A DNA stretch of 64,000 nt from Nocardia africana NBRC 100379 (GTDB lineage: Bacteria > Actinomycetota > Actinomycetes > Mycobacteriales > Mycobacteriaceae): contig NZ_BDAV01000005.1 of the NCBI RefSeq assembly GCF_001612635.1, positions 186,001 through 250,000 of the forward strand, in the 5' to 3' direction. Below the pieces are notes generated by a model that did not search any database, had not been told where the DNA came from, and worked only from the letters and a program-made list of their open reading frames with translations. This document shows, piece by piece, positions 1 through 9,046 of this stretch (positions are counted from its first letter, which is position 1; each line of letters opens with the position of its first letter). Both the position numbers and the translations under genes were made by a program.

Positions 1-293
1 CGTGCGCTTGGCAGCGGTCTTCTTGGCGGGTGCCTTCTTGGCCGCGGTCTTGGCCGCGGTCGTCTTCTTCGCCGCGGTCTTCTTGGCTGTCGTCGCCTTG
101 GCGGCCGTGGTCTTCTTGGCCGGAGCCTTCTTGGCCGCGGTCGTCTTCTTCGCCACGGTCGCCTTCTTCGCAGGCGCCTTCGCGGCCGTCTTCTTGGCGG
201 TCGTCTTCTTGGCCGGGGCCGCCTTCTTCGCCGTGGTCTTCTTCGCGGCGGTCTTCTTGGCCGTGGTCTTCTTGGCGGCGGTCTTCTTCGCCG
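1..293 (-). repeat. Lys/Ala-rich tandem codon repeats of the hupB tail
   Basis: Degenerate tandem repeats of roughly 12-18 bases encode (A)AKKT(T/A), with AAG-AAG pairs recurring every 4-6 codons. They form the basic, probably disordered C-terminal domain, which in mycobacterial HupB binds DNA and is heavily acetylated/methylated (family knowledge). Such repeats often vary in copy number between strains. Confidence 0.85.
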
Positions 294-630
294 CACCCGA
301 CACCGGCGCTGCCACACCGCGTTTCACGGCCGGACCGGCCGCCGCGATCTTCTGCTTGCCCGAGATGATCGCCTTGAACTGCGCACCCGGGCGGAACGCG
401 GGCACCGAAGTGGGCTTCACCTTCACCGTCTCGCCGGTTCGGGGATTACGCGCCACCCGTGCCGCCCGCTTGCGCTGTTCGAATACACCGAATCCGGTGA
501 TTGTGACGCTCTGACCCTTGTTCACCGCACGCACGATCGTGTCGACAATGTGCTCGACTGCCGCAGTGGCCGTGCGCCTGTCAGTACCCAACTTCTCGGT
601 CAGAACATCGATCAGTTCCGCCTTGTTCAT
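1..630 (-). CDS. hupB: HU-like histone protein HupB, 3' end outside window
   Basis: Nucleoid-associated DNA-binding protein that compacts and bridges DNA. The first ~90 residues are a canonical HU fold, beginning [15 protein letters not shown] and containing [19 protein letters not shown] and the DNA-arm stretch [12 protein letters not shown]. After residue ~115 comes a long tail of AAKKT/KAPAKK-type repeats running off the window edge, the hallmark of the actinobacterial HupB/Hlp class. The ATG at 630 follows a GGAGGATTCA ribosome-binding site. 210 codons are visible with no stop, so the C-terminus is missing. It lies downstream of leuD on the same strand, as in mycobacteria. Identification is secure; tail length is unknown. 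Confidence 0.97.
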   Translation of the reverse strand, partial: MNKAELIDVLTEKLGTDRRTATAAVEHIVDTIVRAVNKGQSVTITGFGVFEQRKRAARVARNPRTGETVKVKPTSVPAFRPGAQFKAIISGKQKIAAAGPAVKRGVAAPVSGAAKKTAAKKTTAKKTAAKKTTAKKAAPAKKTTAKKTAAKAPAKKATVAKKTTAAKKAPAKKTTAAKATTAKKTAAKKTTAAKTAAKKAPAKKTAAKRT

Positions 631-706
631 TGAATCCTCCGCAGACTAATGGCCCGTCGTCGGACCGACTAGGTACCACGGTAAACCCTGAATGGGCAAG
701 AGTCTA

Positions 707-739
707 TGTGCCACGCCAAATTTCATGTGGCGTGGCACA
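707..739 (-). terminator. Hairpin downstream of leuD
   Basis: Perfect 12-bp inverted repeat (TGTGCCACGCCA, 9-nt loop, TGGCGTGGCACA) about 50 bp after the leuD stop and upstream of hupB. There is no T-run, so it would be an I-shaped actinobacterial terminator. An operator for hupB is an alternative. Confidence 0.55.
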
Positions 740-786
740 CGCGCAGCAACCTCGATTGGTTGCCCTCAGCTAACACTCGAGACTGT

Positions 787-1395
787 TCAGTCCCGTGAAA
801 TAGCCGCTGGAATGGTGGTCGGTTTCCAAGACGGCCTTGCCTTTTCGAACTGCTCGATGGCCTCTTCCTGCCGAAGAGTCAGTCCGATGTCGTCGAGACC
901 TTCCAGCAGCCGCCACCGGGTGTAGTCGTCAATATCGAAGGGCAACACGGTGGTTCCAGCGGCCACAGTGCGCGCCTCGAGATCGACGATCAATTCCAGG
1001 CCGGGATGTTCTTCGATCAACTTCCAGAGCAATTCGACATCATGTTGTGACATCTGCGCGGCCACCAAGCCGCCCTTACCGGCGTTGCCCCGGAAGATGT
1101 CGGCGAAGCGGGAAGAGATCACCACCCGGAAGCCGTAGTCCATCAATGCCCAAACCGCATGCTCTCGCGACGATCCCGTACCGAAATCCGGTCCCGCGAC
1201 CAACACACTTCCCCGGTCGAAGGGGGTGGTGTTCAAAATGAAGCCCGGATCCGAACGCCAGGCGGCGAACAGACCGTCCTCGAATCCCGTTCGGGTCACC
1301 CGTTTCAGATAGACCGCCGGGATGATCTGATCGGTATCGACATTCGACCGGCGCAACGGCACGCCGATCCCCTTGTGCACCTTGAACGGTTCCAT
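787..1395 (-). CDS. leuD: 3-isopropylmalate dehydratase small subunit
   Basis: Small (swivel-domain) subunit of isopropylmalate isomerase. With LeuC it converts 2-isopropylmalate to 3-isopropylmalate in leucine synthesis. The 202 aa are the normal length. Visible family motifs are the N-terminal [19 protein letters not shown], the [17 protein letters not shown] loop that contacts substrate, and GNAGKGGLV. It starts at ATG 1395 with a GGAG-type site upstream and lies 36 bp after the leuC stop, so the two are surely cotranscribed. Confidence 0.97.
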   Translation of the reverse strand: MEPFKVHKGIGVPLRRSNVDTDQIIPAVYLKRVTRTGFEDGLFAAWRSDPGFILNTTPFDRGSVLVAGPDFGTGSSREHAVWALMDYGFRVVISSRFADIFRGNAGKGGLVAAQMSQHDVELLWKLIEEHPGLELIVDLEARTVAAGTTVLPFDIDDYTRWRLLEGLDDIGLTLRQEEAIEQFEKARPSWKPTTIPAAISRD

Positions 1396-1431
1396 AGTTG
1401 CTCCTGTAGTCCTGAGGTGAATTCCGGCCGG

Positions 1432-2856
1432 TCAGTTCAGATCCGCAGGCGCCGACAACCGGCCCCGCACCGCCGTCGCGGCCGCGACCTGCGGCGAAAC
1501 CAGATGCGTGCGGCCGCCTTTACCCTGGCGCCCCTCGAAGTTGCGGTTCGACGTCGAAGCACAGCGCTGACCGGGAGAAAGCTGATCCGGATTCATTCCC
1601 AGGCACATCGAGCAGCCGGCCTGGCGCCATTCCGCGCCCGCCGCGGTGAAAATTTCGCCCAAACCCTCGGATTCGGCCTGGGCACGCACCCGCATCGAGC
1701 CCGGCACGATCAACATCCGCACGCTGTCGGCGACCTTGCGGCCCCTCAAAACGTCCGCCACCGCCCGCAAATCCTCGATCCGGCCGTTGGTGCACGATCC
1801 CACGAAAACCGTATCCACGGGCACCTCACGAAGCGGAGTTCCGGGCTCCAAATCCATGTAGGTCAGCGCCTTCTCCGCGGCCGCTCGCTCGTTTTCGTCG
1901 GCGAAATCCTCCGGATTCGGCACCACGTCGCCCAGCGGGGCGCCCTGACCGGGGTTCGTGCCCCAGGTGACGAACGGCGTCAACGACGCGGCGTCCAGGT
2001 GCACCTCGGCGTCGAAAGTGGCGTCCGGATCGGTCTTCAGCGCCTCCCAGGCGGCCACCGCCGCATCCCAGTCCGCGCCGGTGGGGGCGTGTTCGCGGCC
2101 CTTCAGGAATTCGTAGGTGACCTCGTCGGGAGCCACCATGCCCGCCCGGGCGCCGGCCTCGATGGACATGTTGCACATCGTCATCCGCGCCTCCATGGAC
2201 ATGGCGCGCACGGCCTCGCCGCGGTATTCGAGCACATAGCCCTGTCCGCCGCCGGTACCGATCTTGGCGATGACCGCCAGAATCACGTCCTTGCTCGTGA
2301 CGCCGGGCGGCAGCTGGCCATCGATATTGATCGCCATGGTCTTGAACGGCCGCAGCGACAACGTCTGCGTCGCCATCACATGTTCGACCTCGCTGGTGCC
2401 GATACCCATCGCCAGCGCGCCGAATGCGCCATGGGTCGAGGTGTGCGAATCACCACACACCACGGTCATGCCCGGCTGCGTCAAACCCAGCTGCGGGCCG
2501 ACCACGTGCACGATGCCCTGTTCGATATCACCCATCGGATACAGCCGGACGCCGAATTCCTCGCAATTGCGCCGCAGGGTTTCCACCTGGGTGCGCGAGA
2601 TCGGATCCGCGATCGGCTTATCGATATCGACCGTGGGCACATTGTGGTCCTCGGTCGCGATGGTCAGATCCGGCCGGCGCACCGGGCGGCCCGCAGCCCG
2701 CAGCCCGTCGAAGGCCTGGGGGCTCGTTACCTCGTGCACCAGGTGCAGATCGATGTAGATGAGATCGGGTTCGCGCTGCGCACCCTCTCCCGCACCCCGT
2801 ACGACGACATGCTGATCCCAGACCTTCTCCGCCAGCGTGCGTGGCCGTTCGGCCAT
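1432..2856 (-). CDS. leuC: 3-isopropylmalate dehydratase large subunit
   Basis: Aconitase-family large subunit carrying the [4Fe-4S] cluster. The three cluster cysteines are in GSCTNG and [25 protein letters not shown] and the GTNPGQG active-site loop are intact. I chose ATG 2856 ([11 protein letters not shown]) because a GAGGTGG ribosome-binding site sits 5 nt upstream; the GTG at 2865 lies inside that site. About 474 aa, normal for the family. First gene of leuCD, divergent from an LtbR-like IclR gene, with a candidate operator at 3062-3077. Confidence 0.97.
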   Translation of the reverse strand: MAERPRTLAEKVWDQHVVVRGAGEGAQREPDLIYIDLHLVHEVTSPQAFDGLRAAGRPVRRPDLTIATEDHNVPTVDIDKPIADPISRTQVETLRRNCEEFGVRLYPMGDIEQGIVHVVGPQLGLTQPGMTVVCGDSHTSTHGAFGALAMGIGTSEVEHVMATQTLSLRPFKTMAINIDGQLPPGVTSKDVILAVIAKIGTGGGQGYVLEYRGEAVRAMSMEARMTMCNMSIEAGARAGMVAPDEVTYEFLKGREHAPTGADWDAAVAAWEALKTDPDATFDAEVHLDAASLTPFVTWGTNPGQGAPLGDVVPNPEDFADENERAAAEKALTYMDLEPGTPLREVPVDTVFVGSCTNGRIEDLRAVADVLRGRKVADSVRMLIVPGSMRVRAQAESEGLGEIFTAAGAEWRQAGCSMCLGMNPDQLSPGQRCASTSNRNFEGRQGKGGRTHLVSPQVAAATAVRGRLSAPADLN

Positions 2857-2900
2857 GACAACCACCTCTCTGTGCCTATTGCGACGGCTTCGCCGCCGCG

Positions 2901-2993
2901 GTTTGCGGCCCCCTGGGCCTCGGTTCTTCCCTCCTCCGCTCAGTCGCTGCGCTCCCTCGCTCCGTCAGTCCAGAACCGAGGCGGGCCGCAAAC
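2901..2993. repeat. Long interrupted inverted repeat upstream of leuC
   Basis: Arms GTTTGCGGCCC + CCTCGGTTCT (2901-2911, 2918-2927) pair with AGAACCGAGG + GGGCCGCAAAC (2972-2981, 2983-2993). The ~44-nt centre is rich in CTCCGCTC/CGCTGCGCTCC motifs. It lies in the leuC 5' region, 45 bp before the start codon. It could be a small dispersed palindromic element or a structured leader; no leader peptide rich in Leu codons was found. Confidence 0.6.
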
Positions 2994-3061
2994 TTGGAGG
3001 TGGGCGTCCTTTCGAGGTCCACCGGCCGGTATGCGTCTTTGGTGTTCGACGAACTTGCCAA

Positions 3062-3077
3062 TCTCACTATGCGAGAC
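3062..3077. promoter_or_regulatory. Candidate LtbR operator between leuC and its IclR regulator
   Basis: TCTCACTATGCGAGAC is an imperfect palindrome. Its reverse strand, CGCATAGTGAGA, differs at one position from the CA(T/C)ATAGTG(A/G)GA motif I recall for C. glutamicum LtbR. It lies between a plausible iclR promoter (TTGCCA 3055, TAATAT 3080) and covers a CATAGT -10-like hexamer for leuC. A half-like copy, CTATGAGAC, is at 3090-3098 over the iclR start codon. Confidence 0.6.
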
Positions 3078-3091
3078 GCTAATATCGTTCT

Positions 3092-3793
3092 ATGAGACAG
3101 CATAGCGGCATCGGGGTGCTCGACAAAGCCATGGCCGTGCTTTACGCCGTGGCCGAACAACCGTGTGGACTCAACGAGCTGTGCACCCGCACCGGACTGC
3201 CCCGCGCCACCGCGCATCGGCTGGCCGTGGGGCTGGAGACCCATCGCATGCTGGCTCGCGACGCCGCCGGCTCCTGGCGGCCCGGCCCGGCGCTGTCGGA
3301 GCTGGCCACCACCGCCGAGGACCCACTGCTCGACGCCGCCGCCGTCATCCTCCCCCGGCTCCGTGAGATCACCGGCGAGAGCGTGCAGCTCTACCGGCTC
3401 GACGGGCACTCCCGTATCTGCGTGGCCGCTCTCGAACCCACCTCCGGCCTGCGCGACACCGTCCCGGTCGGCGCCCGCCTGCCGCTGACCGCCGGATCGG
3501 CCGCGAAGGTCCTGCTGGCCTGGGCCGATCCGGAACTGCAGCGGGGTGTCCTGGCAGATGCGGTCTTCGGTGAGCGCGCCCTGGCCGAGGTCCGCCGCCG
3601 GGGCTGGGCACAGAGCGCCGCGGAACGGTCCGCGGGTGTGGCCAGCGTCTCGGCGCCGGTGCGCGACGGAACGTCTCAGGTGATCGCCGCGGTCTCGGTA
3701 TCCGGTCCGATCGATCGCATGGGCCGGCGCCCGGGCGCGCGCTGGGCCGCCGATCTCGTCGCCGCCGCCGATGCCCTGCACAAGCGACTCTGA
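3092..3793 (+). CDS. IclR-family regulator, LtbR-like
   Basis: 233-aa IclR protein with an N-terminal winged HTH (SGIGVLDKAMAVLYAVAEQPCGLNELCTRTGLPRATAHRLA split over residues ~5-45) and a C-terminal effector domain (LPLTAGSAAKVLLAW, VSAPVRDGTSQVIAAVSVSGP). It is divergent from leuCD, the same arrangement as C. glutamicum ltbR, which represses leuB, leuCD and trp genes. Start ATG 3092 lies within a possible operator half-site, suggesting autoregulation. The function is inferred from position and family; the effector is unknown. Confidence 0.85.
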   Translation: MRQHSGIGVLDKAMAVLYAVAEQPCGLNELCTRTGLPRATAHRLAVGLETHRMLARDAAGSWRPGPALSELATTAEDPLLDAAAVILPRLREITGESVQLYRLDGHSRICVAALEPTSGLRDTVPVGARLPLTAGSAAKVLLAWADPELQRGVLADAVFGERALAEVRRRGWAQSAAERSAGVASVSAPVRDGTSQVIAAVSVSGPIDRMGRRPGARWAADLVAAADALHKRL

Positions 3794-3847
3794 TCGCCGG
3801 ATAACGAGCTGTGATTCCGGCCATACGCCGTAAAGTATCGTGACCGC

Positions 3848-4348
3848 ATGGGAGTGAACCAACGCGCACAGATCGTGATGTCCGAGACGGAGATCACCGA
3901 ATTCCTGGAACGCAGCCGCATCATGACGCTGGCGAGCCTGGGCAAGAACGGAACGCCGCATCTCACGGCGATGTGGTACGGCCTGGTCGACGGTGAGATC
4001 TGGTTCGAGACGAAGGCCAAGTCGCAGAAGGCGGTGAATCTGCGGCGCGATCCGCGCGTCACCGTCCTGGTCGAGGCGGGCGACACCTACGACCAGCTGC
4101 GCGGGGTGTCGATCGAGGGCCGCGCGGAGATCGTGGAGGACCCGGAGGCACTGTTCAAGGTCGGCATCAGCGTCTGGGAGCGCTACACCGGCCCCTACAC
4201 CGAAGAATTGCGCCCGATGGTGGAGGCGATGCTGAACAAGCGCATCGCGATCCGCGTGGTGCCGGAACGGGTGCGCAGCTGGGATCACCGCAAGCTCGGG
4301 ATGCCCGCTATGCCGCCGGGTGGATCGACCTGGCCGGTGCGGGACTGA
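3848..4348 (+). CDS. PPOX-class (F420/FMN) split-barrel protein, Rv2991-like
   Basis: 166-aa pyridoxamine-5'-phosphate-oxidase-like split barrel. Family signatures are FLERSRIMTLASLGKNGTPH, AMWYGLVDGEIWFETKAKSQKAVNLRRDPRVTVLVE and SIEGRAEIVED. Members bind F420 or flavin and reduce small molecules; the substrate cannot be told from sequence. It starts at ATG 3848, 54 bp after the IclR stop, same strand. Its position between the leuC regulator and the tRNA pair matches the mycobacterial locus. Confidence 0.85.
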   Translation: MGVNQRAQIVMSETEITEFLERSRIMTLASLGKNGTPHLTAMWYGLVDGEIWFETKAKSQKAVNLRRDPRVTVLVEAGDTYDQLRGVSIEGRAEIVEDPEALFKVGISVWERYTGPYTEELRPMVEAMLNKRIAIRVVPERVRSWDHRKLGMPAMPPGGSTWPVRD

Positions 4349-4381
4349 CCGCACTCCCGCAACGGGAACCCGGGAACGAGA

Positions 4382-4411
4382 AAAGCCCTCCAGCTCGCGC
4401 TGGAGGGCTTT
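4382..4411. terminator. Bidirectional terminator
   Basis: Perfect 13-bp stem AAAGCCCTCCAGC / GCTGGAGGGCTTT with a TCGC tetraloop, A-run on one side and T-run on the other. It lies between the PPOX gene (plus) and the 3' end of tRNA-Glu (minus) and can stop both. Confidence 0.9.
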
Positions 4412-4417
4412 CGAATG

Positions 4418-4490
4418 TAGCCCCGACGGGATTTGAACCCGCGCTACCGCCTTGAGAGGGCGGCGTCCTAGGCCGCTAGACGACGGGGCC
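4418..4490 (-). tRNA. tRNA-Glu (anticodon CTC)
   Basis: 73-nt cloverleaf on the minus strand: acceptor GGCCCCG / CGGGGCT, discriminator A, D-arm GTCTAGCGGCCTAGGAC, anticodon loop CTCTCAA (CTC, reads GAG) on a CCGCC/GGCGG stem, T-loop TTCAAAT. CCA is not encoded. It sits next to gltX, which charges it. Confidence 0.96.
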
Positions 4491-4628
4491 GAGGACTTCC
4501 CCGAAGGGAGATCTCCGTGGATCTTTCGATCGAGGAGGCTCGGCAAGCTTAACCGGCCGAGACCCGGCGACCAAATCGCCGGGGATGCTGTTCCGTCTCG
4601 ACCGAACGAAGCGAATCAACATTCTCCG

Positions 4629-4700
4629 CTGGGGTACCAGGACTCGAACCTAGAATGGCTGAACCAGAATCAGCTGTGTTGCCAATTACACCATACCCCA
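4629..4700 (-). tRNA. tRNA-Gln (anticodon CTG)
   Basis: 72-nt cloverleaf on the minus strand: acceptor TGGGGTA / TACCCCA, discriminator G, D-loop with GTGTAATTGG, anticodon stem GCTGA/TCAGC with loop TTCTGGT (CTG, reads CAG), T-loop TTCGAGT. It is paired with tRNA-Glu downstream of gltX. Actinobacteria usually make Gln-tRNA by GatCAB from misacylated Glu-tRNA-Gln, and gatB lies in this window. Confidence 0.96.
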
Positions 4701-4840
4701 ATGACCTGGGCTTTCGACCTCTCCCCTGCCGGTTCGAGGCCCTCGTTCCGGGCCGAGAAGAAGAGTACCAAACCCCTCCCGTACTTATCCAAATCGTCTG
4801 GTCAGAGCCCATTTTCCGGGCCGATACGGCCCCCGGACTC

Positions 4841-4876
4841 CCGGCGGGCGGTCACGAAGCCGCGACCGCCCGCCGG
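4841..4876 (-). terminator. Hairpin downstream of gltX
   Basis: Perfect 13-bp inverted repeat CCGGCGGGCGGTC / GACCGCCCGCCGG with a 10-nt loop, 52 bp after the gltX stop and before tRNA-Gln. No T-run. Confidence 0.7.
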
Positions 4877-4927
4877 AACGACCGATTCGATGACCGATTC
4901 GGCGAGTATCCGGGGCCGGCGCGGCTC

Positions 4928-6385
4928 CTACGCGAGCGCTGCCCGCAATCGCTGCATGGTCAGCTCGCGGCCGAGCAGTTCCAGCGATTCGTACAGCGGC
5001 GGGCTGATGTGCGATCCGGTGACCGCCACCCGCACCGGACCGAAGGCCTTACGCGGTTTGAGCCCCAGATCGTCCACCAGAGCCTTTTTCAGCGCCTCCT
5101 CGAGCACGGTCGGCGTCCATTCGGAAACACCGTCGAGCGCCGCCACGGCGGCCTGCAACACCGGCACCGCATCGGGCCCCAGATTTTTTTGCGCCGCGGC
5201 CTCGTCGACAGCAAACTCCTCGGCCGGCACGAACAGAAACTTCAACAGATCCCACGCATCACCGAGAACCACGATCCGGGTCTGCACCAACTCGGCCGCC
5301 GCGGTGAAAACTCGATCGTCCACTTCGGCGCCGATGTGGCCCTGCGCGGTGAGGAACTCCCGCAACCTCCGGGCGAAATCCCCGGTATCCAGCAAACGAA
5401 TGTGTTCGGCGTTGATCGCATCCGCCTTCTTCTGGTCGAAGCGGGCCGGATTCGAATTTACTTTCGATATCTCGAAGGCATCGACCATCTCCGCCATGGA
5501 GAAGACATCGCGGTCCTCGGCGAGGCTCCATCCGAGCAAAGCCAGGTAATTCAGCAAACCTTCAGGAATGAATCCGCGATCCCGGTGCGCGAAGAGATTC
5601 GACTCCGGATCACGTTTGGACAACTTCTTGTTGCCCTGGCCCATCACGAAGGGCAGATGACCGAACTCCGGAGTGAACTCCGCCACCCCGATCCGCTGCA
5701 ATGCGGCATACAACGCGAGCTGTCGCGGAGTGGAGGAAAGCAGGTCTTCCCCGCGCAACACGTGTGTAATTTTCATCAGTGCGTCATCGACCGGATTCAC
5801 CAGCGTATAGAGCGGATCACCGGTGCCGCGGGTGAGCGCGAAATCGGGCACCGTCCCAGCCTTGGCAGTGATCTCCCCGCGAACCAGATCGTTCCACACC
5901 AGATCACTGTCGGGCATCCGCAGGCGCACCACCGCCGGGCGGCCCTCAGCCTTGTAGGCCGCAATCTGCTCGGGGGTCAGATCGCGATCGAAGTTGTCGT
6001 AACCGAGCTTCGGATCGCGTCCGGCGGCCCGGTGACGCGCCTCGACTTCGTCTGGGGTGGAGAAGGATTCATAGGCTTCGCCGGCCGCCAGCAACCTCTG
6101 GACGACATCGAGATGAAGCTCACGCCGCTGCGACTGACGGTAGGGACCATAGGGCCCGCCGACCTCCGGCCCCTCGTCCCAGGTCAGTCCGAGCCACCGC
6201 AGCGCGTCCAGAATCGCGTGGTACGACTCCTCGGAATCGCGTGCGGCATCGGTGTCTTCGATACGGAAGACGAAGGTGCCGCCGTGGTGGCGAGCGAACG
6301 CCCAGTTGAACAGCGCGGTCCGGATCAGGCCGACATGCGGTGTGCCGGTGGGTGACGGGCAGAATCGGACCCGTACGTCAGTCAT
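4928..6385 (-). CDS. gltX: Glutamyl-tRNA synthetase
   Basis: Class I aminoacyl-tRNA synthetase, 485 aa, charging tRNA-Glu (and, in organisms without GlnRS, tRNA-Gln). The HIGH-type motif is [11 protein letters not shown] near the N-terminus and the KMSKS loop is KKLSKRD; the catalytic region [16 protein letters not shown] and the C-terminal anticodon-binding helical domain are complete. I chose ATG 6385 ([14 protein letters not shown]) rather than the longer open frame, whose extra 55 residues are not family-like. It is 14 bp downstream of the FAH gene, same strand. Confidence 0.97.
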   Translation of the reverse strand: MTDVRVRFCPSPTGTPHVGLIRTALFNWAFARHHGGTFVFRIEDTDAARDSEESYHAILDALRWLGLTWDEGPEVGGPYGPYRQSQRRELHLDVVQRLLAAGEAYESFSTPDEVEARHRAAGRDPKLGYDNFDRDLTPEQIAAYKAEGRPAVVRLRMPDSDLVWNDLVRGEITAKAGTVPDFALTRGTGDPLYTLVNPVDDALMKITHVLRGEDLLSSTPRQLALYAALQRIGVAEFTPEFGHLPFVMGQGNKKLSKRDPESNLFAHRDRGFIPEGLLNYLALLGWSLAEDRDVFSMAEMVDAFEISKVNSNPARFDQKKADAINAEHIRLLDTGDFARRLREFLTAQGHIGAEVDDRVFTAAAELVQTRIVVLGDAWDLLKFLFVPAEEFAVDEAAAQKNLGPDAVPVLQAAVAALDGVSEWTPTVLEEALKKALVDDLGLKPRKAFGPVRVAVTGSHISPPLYESLELLGRELTMQRLRAALA

Positions 6386-6399
6386 AGTCCTTCTCTCGA

Positions 6400-7173
6400 T
6401 CAACGTTTGGCGGCAACAGGATTGGTAAGGGTACCGATGCCCTGAACCGTCACGGATACGGTTTGCCCATCCGTCATCGGTCCTACACCTTCCGGCGTTC
6501 CGGTGAGGATGACATCGCCGGGCAGCAATGTCATCACCTTGGTGACCCACTCGATCACTGTCGGAATGTCGTGCAGCAGAAGTGAAGTCCGGCTGCGCTG
6601 GCGCACCTCACCGTCGAGTTCGGTGGTGATCTCGAGATCGCCCGGATCGAGTTCGGTTTCGATCCACGGCCCCAGCGGGCAGAAGGTGTCGTAGCCCTTG
6701 GCGCGCGTCCACTGCCCGTCATGGCGCTGCTGGTCACGCGCGGTCACGTCGTTGGCGACGGTGTAACCGAGAATGACGTCTGCGGCTCGGGCGGCCGGCA
6801 CGTCCTTGCACGGGCGGCCGATCACCACCGCCAGCTCCCCCTCGTATTCGACCTGAGAGGAATTGGGCGGCAAGAGGATCGGCAGGTTCGGCCCGACGAT
6901 GGAGGTATTCGGCTTCAAGAAGATCACGGGATCCTCCGGCGCCGGTCCGCCCATCTCCGCGGCATGCGCGGCGTAGTTCTTGCCGACGCACACCACCTTG
7001 CTGGCCAGGATGGGGGCCAGCAGTCGCACATCGGCCAGCGGCCAAGTACGGCCGGTGAATGTCGGGGTACCGAACGGATGCTCGGCGATTTCACGAGCGA
7101 TCTCGTCGGAACCGTCGGTTTCGATACTCACGAACGCGACCCCATCGGGGCTGGCAACACGACCTAGACGCAT
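6400..7173 (-). CDS. Fumarylacetoacetate hydrolase family protein
   Basis: 257-aa FAH-fold enzyme (Rv2993c position). The fold normally acts on 2-oxo acids or acylpyruvates with Mg2+. Visible are the metal site [11 protein letters not shown] and the neighbouring [26 protein letters not shown] and the C-terminal [16 protein letters not shown]. Start ATG 7173 ([11 protein letters not shown]) fits the family; the longer open frame upstream is not homologous. Probably the first gene of a two-gene unit with gltX. The exact substrate is unknown. Confidence 0.9.
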   Translation of the reverse strand: MRLGRVASPDGVAFVSIETDGSDEIAREIAEHPFGTPTFTGRTWPLADVRLLAPILASKVVCVGKNYAAHAAEMGGPAPEDPVIFLKPNTSIVGPNLPILLPPNSSQVEYEGELAVVIGRPCKDVPAARAADVILGYTVANDVTARDQQRHDGQWTRAKGYDTFCPLGPWIETELDPGDLEITTELDGEVRQRSRTSLLLHDIPTVIEWVTKVMTLLPGDVILTGTPEGVGPMTDGQTVSVTVQGIGTLTNPVAAKR

Positions 7174-7317
7174 GGCGAAGAGTCTATCCACCTGCCCGAA
7201 CGCGGCCGACCACCCGGTCTGCGACAGCCGGATGTGACGAATTTCGACTTGCCGACCGGGCACTTCCTGGGTGTACGGTAGGAGCCTGTTCACAGTGTAA
7301 GACTCTGATCCCAAAAT

Positions 7318-8514
7318 ATGAGATTCGAGGTGAGGGCGTTGACCACCGTGACCCCCGTGCGCGCGACCCGGCGGTGGACGATGCTCGCCCTCGGAGTGTT
7401 CGCGCAGTGCTCGAGCGCGGTCATCGTGCACGGCACCCCGTTCCTGTTGCCGGCGCTGACCGATCGCGGAATGCCCTTGGCCACAGCGGGTCTGCTGGTC
7501 GCGATGCCGACGGTCGGCCTGGTCTGCACGCTGATCGCCTGGGGATACATCGTCGACCGGGTGGGCGAGCGCACCGTCCTGGTCGCCGGTCCGGTCGTGA
7601 TGTGTGTGGCAGGTGTGGCTGCTGCGACGGTGACGAACTCCGGCATCCTGGGCGTGCTGCTGTTCCTGGCCGGTATGGGCGCCGCCAGTACCAACGGCGC
7701 GAGCGGACGGGTGATCGTCGGCTGGTTCCCGGTCGATCAGCGCGGGCTCGCGATGGGCATCCGCCAGACCGCGCAGCCCCTGGGTGTCGCTATCGCGGCG
7801 ATGTCGATACCGGCTGTCGCTGCCGCACACGGGTTTTCCACGGCGATCCTGGTGCCGGCGGCGATGGCGGGCGTCGCGGCGATCGGCTGCCTGATCGGGA
7901 TCGTCGACCCGCCCCGTCCCGCGAGCAACGGCGCGCATCCGGACAACCCGTATCGGGGCGATTCCACGCTGTGGCGTATCCACGCGGTATCGGTGCTGCT
8001 GGTGATCCCGCAGGCCACCCTGTGGACGTTCGCGCTGCTGTGGCTGCATCGCGATGCCGGGCTATCGCTGCCGGTGGCCGGGGCGATCGTCACCGCGACC
8101 CAGATCCTGGGCGCTGCCGGGCGCATCGGCGCCGGTGTCTGGTCCGACCGCGTCGGCAGCCGCCTGCGTCCGTTGCACACCGTGGCGATCGCGGCTGTGG
8201 TCTCGATGGCCGCCCTGGCCGGCACGGCCTGGCTGCACTGGTGGTGGGCGGCGATCCCGATCCTGTTCGCCGCGTCGATGATCACCGTGGCGGACAACGG
8301 CCTGGCCTTCACCGCCGTCGCCGAGATCGCCGGTCCGTACTGGAGCGGCCGCGGCCTGGGCATCCAGAACACCGGCCAGAACCTGGCATCCGCCGCTGTC
8401 GCACCGATTTTCGGCGCTCTCATCACCGCCGCAGGGTTCCCGGCGACCTATCTGGTCGCCGCGATCATCGCCGCGGCCGCCGTCCCCTTGGTGCCGATCG
8501 CCCGCAACCGCTGA
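7318..8514 (+). CDS. MFS transporter
   Basis: 398-aa membrane protein with about 12 hydrophobic segments and the loop 2-3 motif GYIVDRVGERTVLVAGP (DRxGxR type). It resembles MFS members with single-module repeats such as GIRQTAQPLGVAIAA in the first half and GVWSDRVGSRLRP in the second. It starts at ATG 7318, or at TTG 7339, which has a better GAGGTGAGG site. It is divergent from the FAH gene with a 144-bp shared promoter region. Same position as Rv2994 in mycobacteria. Substrate unknown. Confidence 0.85.
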   Translation: MRFEVRALTTVTPVRATRRWTMLALGVFAQCSSAVIVHGTPFLLPALTDRGMPLATAGLLVAMPTVGLVCTLIAWGYIVDRVGERTVLVAGPVVMCVAGVAAATVTNSGILGVLLFLAGMGAASTNGASGRVIVGWFPVDQRGLAMGIRQTAQPLGVAIAAMSIPAVAAAHGFSTAILVPAAMAGVAAIGCLIGIVDPPRPASNGAHPDNPYRGDSTLWRIHAVSVLLVIPQATLWTFALLWLHRDAGLSLPVAGAIVTATQILGAAGRIGAGVWSDRVGSRLRPLHTVAIAAVVSMAALAGTAWLHWWWAAIPILFAASMITVADNGLAFTAVAEIAGPYWSGRGLGIQNTGQNLASAAVAPIFGALITAAGFPATYLVAAIIAAAAVPLVPIARNR

Positions 8515-8707
8515 CGCCCGGGTTCCCCACGCCCGCACCCCTTTCCGTCACAGTACGGAGCGCGACCGTGGGGAAACCCTACGCCGCGAACAGCTTTCGA
8601 AGTTGTACTTACAACCTGAACTTCGCCGGACAATGCCGACAGGCGACTCGGGAACGACAAGGTCGAATCGTTCTCGATCGACGCCCGACCTTGTGCGGGC
8701 GACACAA

Positions 8708-8919
8708 TCACATCTCGATCAGCGCAGCTGGATCGAACTCGACCGGAAAAACCTTGTCTGCCTCGATATCCGCGCCCGGCTTCCCTCGCCGACCGTCGGC
8801 TCCCATCGGTAGCCGTCGTCGCCGAGCACGGAACGATGAATTCGGATATGTGGCTGATGCTCGATGATCCAATACTGTGGGATCCCGAGTGCCGCGTACT
8901 CGCGGACTTTGCGCACCCG
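8708..8919 (-). pseudogene. Uma2/DUF820-family remnant
   Basis: The minus strand reads KVREYAALGIPQYWIIE and DDGYRWEPTVGEG in one frame, then GKPGADIEADKVFPVEFDP to a stop in another. Together they match the C-terminal half of Uma2 (PD-(D/E)XK-like, DUF820) proteins: K-x-EYA-x-GIP-x-YW followed by a variable strand and a final F-x-P segment. There is a frameshift near 8783 and the N-terminal half is missing or scrambled, so this is a decayed gene. The rest of the 8515-9046 gap holds only the leuB terminator. Confidence 0.55.
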
Positions 8920-8995
8920 GTGCGACAGCAACCAGCGCCGCGAAGAACTCGTGGCGCGCATCCGAACGCATCGTGTCGGAGCCGCACACGCGACA

Positions 8996-9033
8996 ATCCC
9001 CCTGTCGCGCAACTCTTTACGCGACAGGGGGAT
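8996..9033 (-). terminator. leuB terminator
   Basis: Perfect 14-bp stem ATCCCCCTGTCGCG / CGCGACAGGGGGAT with a 10-nt loop, ending 13 bp after the leuB stop. Confidence 0.85.
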
Positions 9034-9046
9034 CGGCTGGGCAAAC

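Noticed and set aside
1..293. Tandem short repeats resembling a CRISPR array
   Set aside because: Repeats are in frame, 12-18 bases, no spacers, and encode the Lys/Ala tail of HupB.
1159..3105. Long plus-strand open frame (648 codons) across leuC
   Set aside because: Shadow of leuC; the composition is His/Arg-rich with no homology, and it reads over known catalytic codons of leuC.
4701..4927. Third tRNA near tRNA-Gln
   Set aside because: Only a terminator hairpin after gltX; no cloverleaf.
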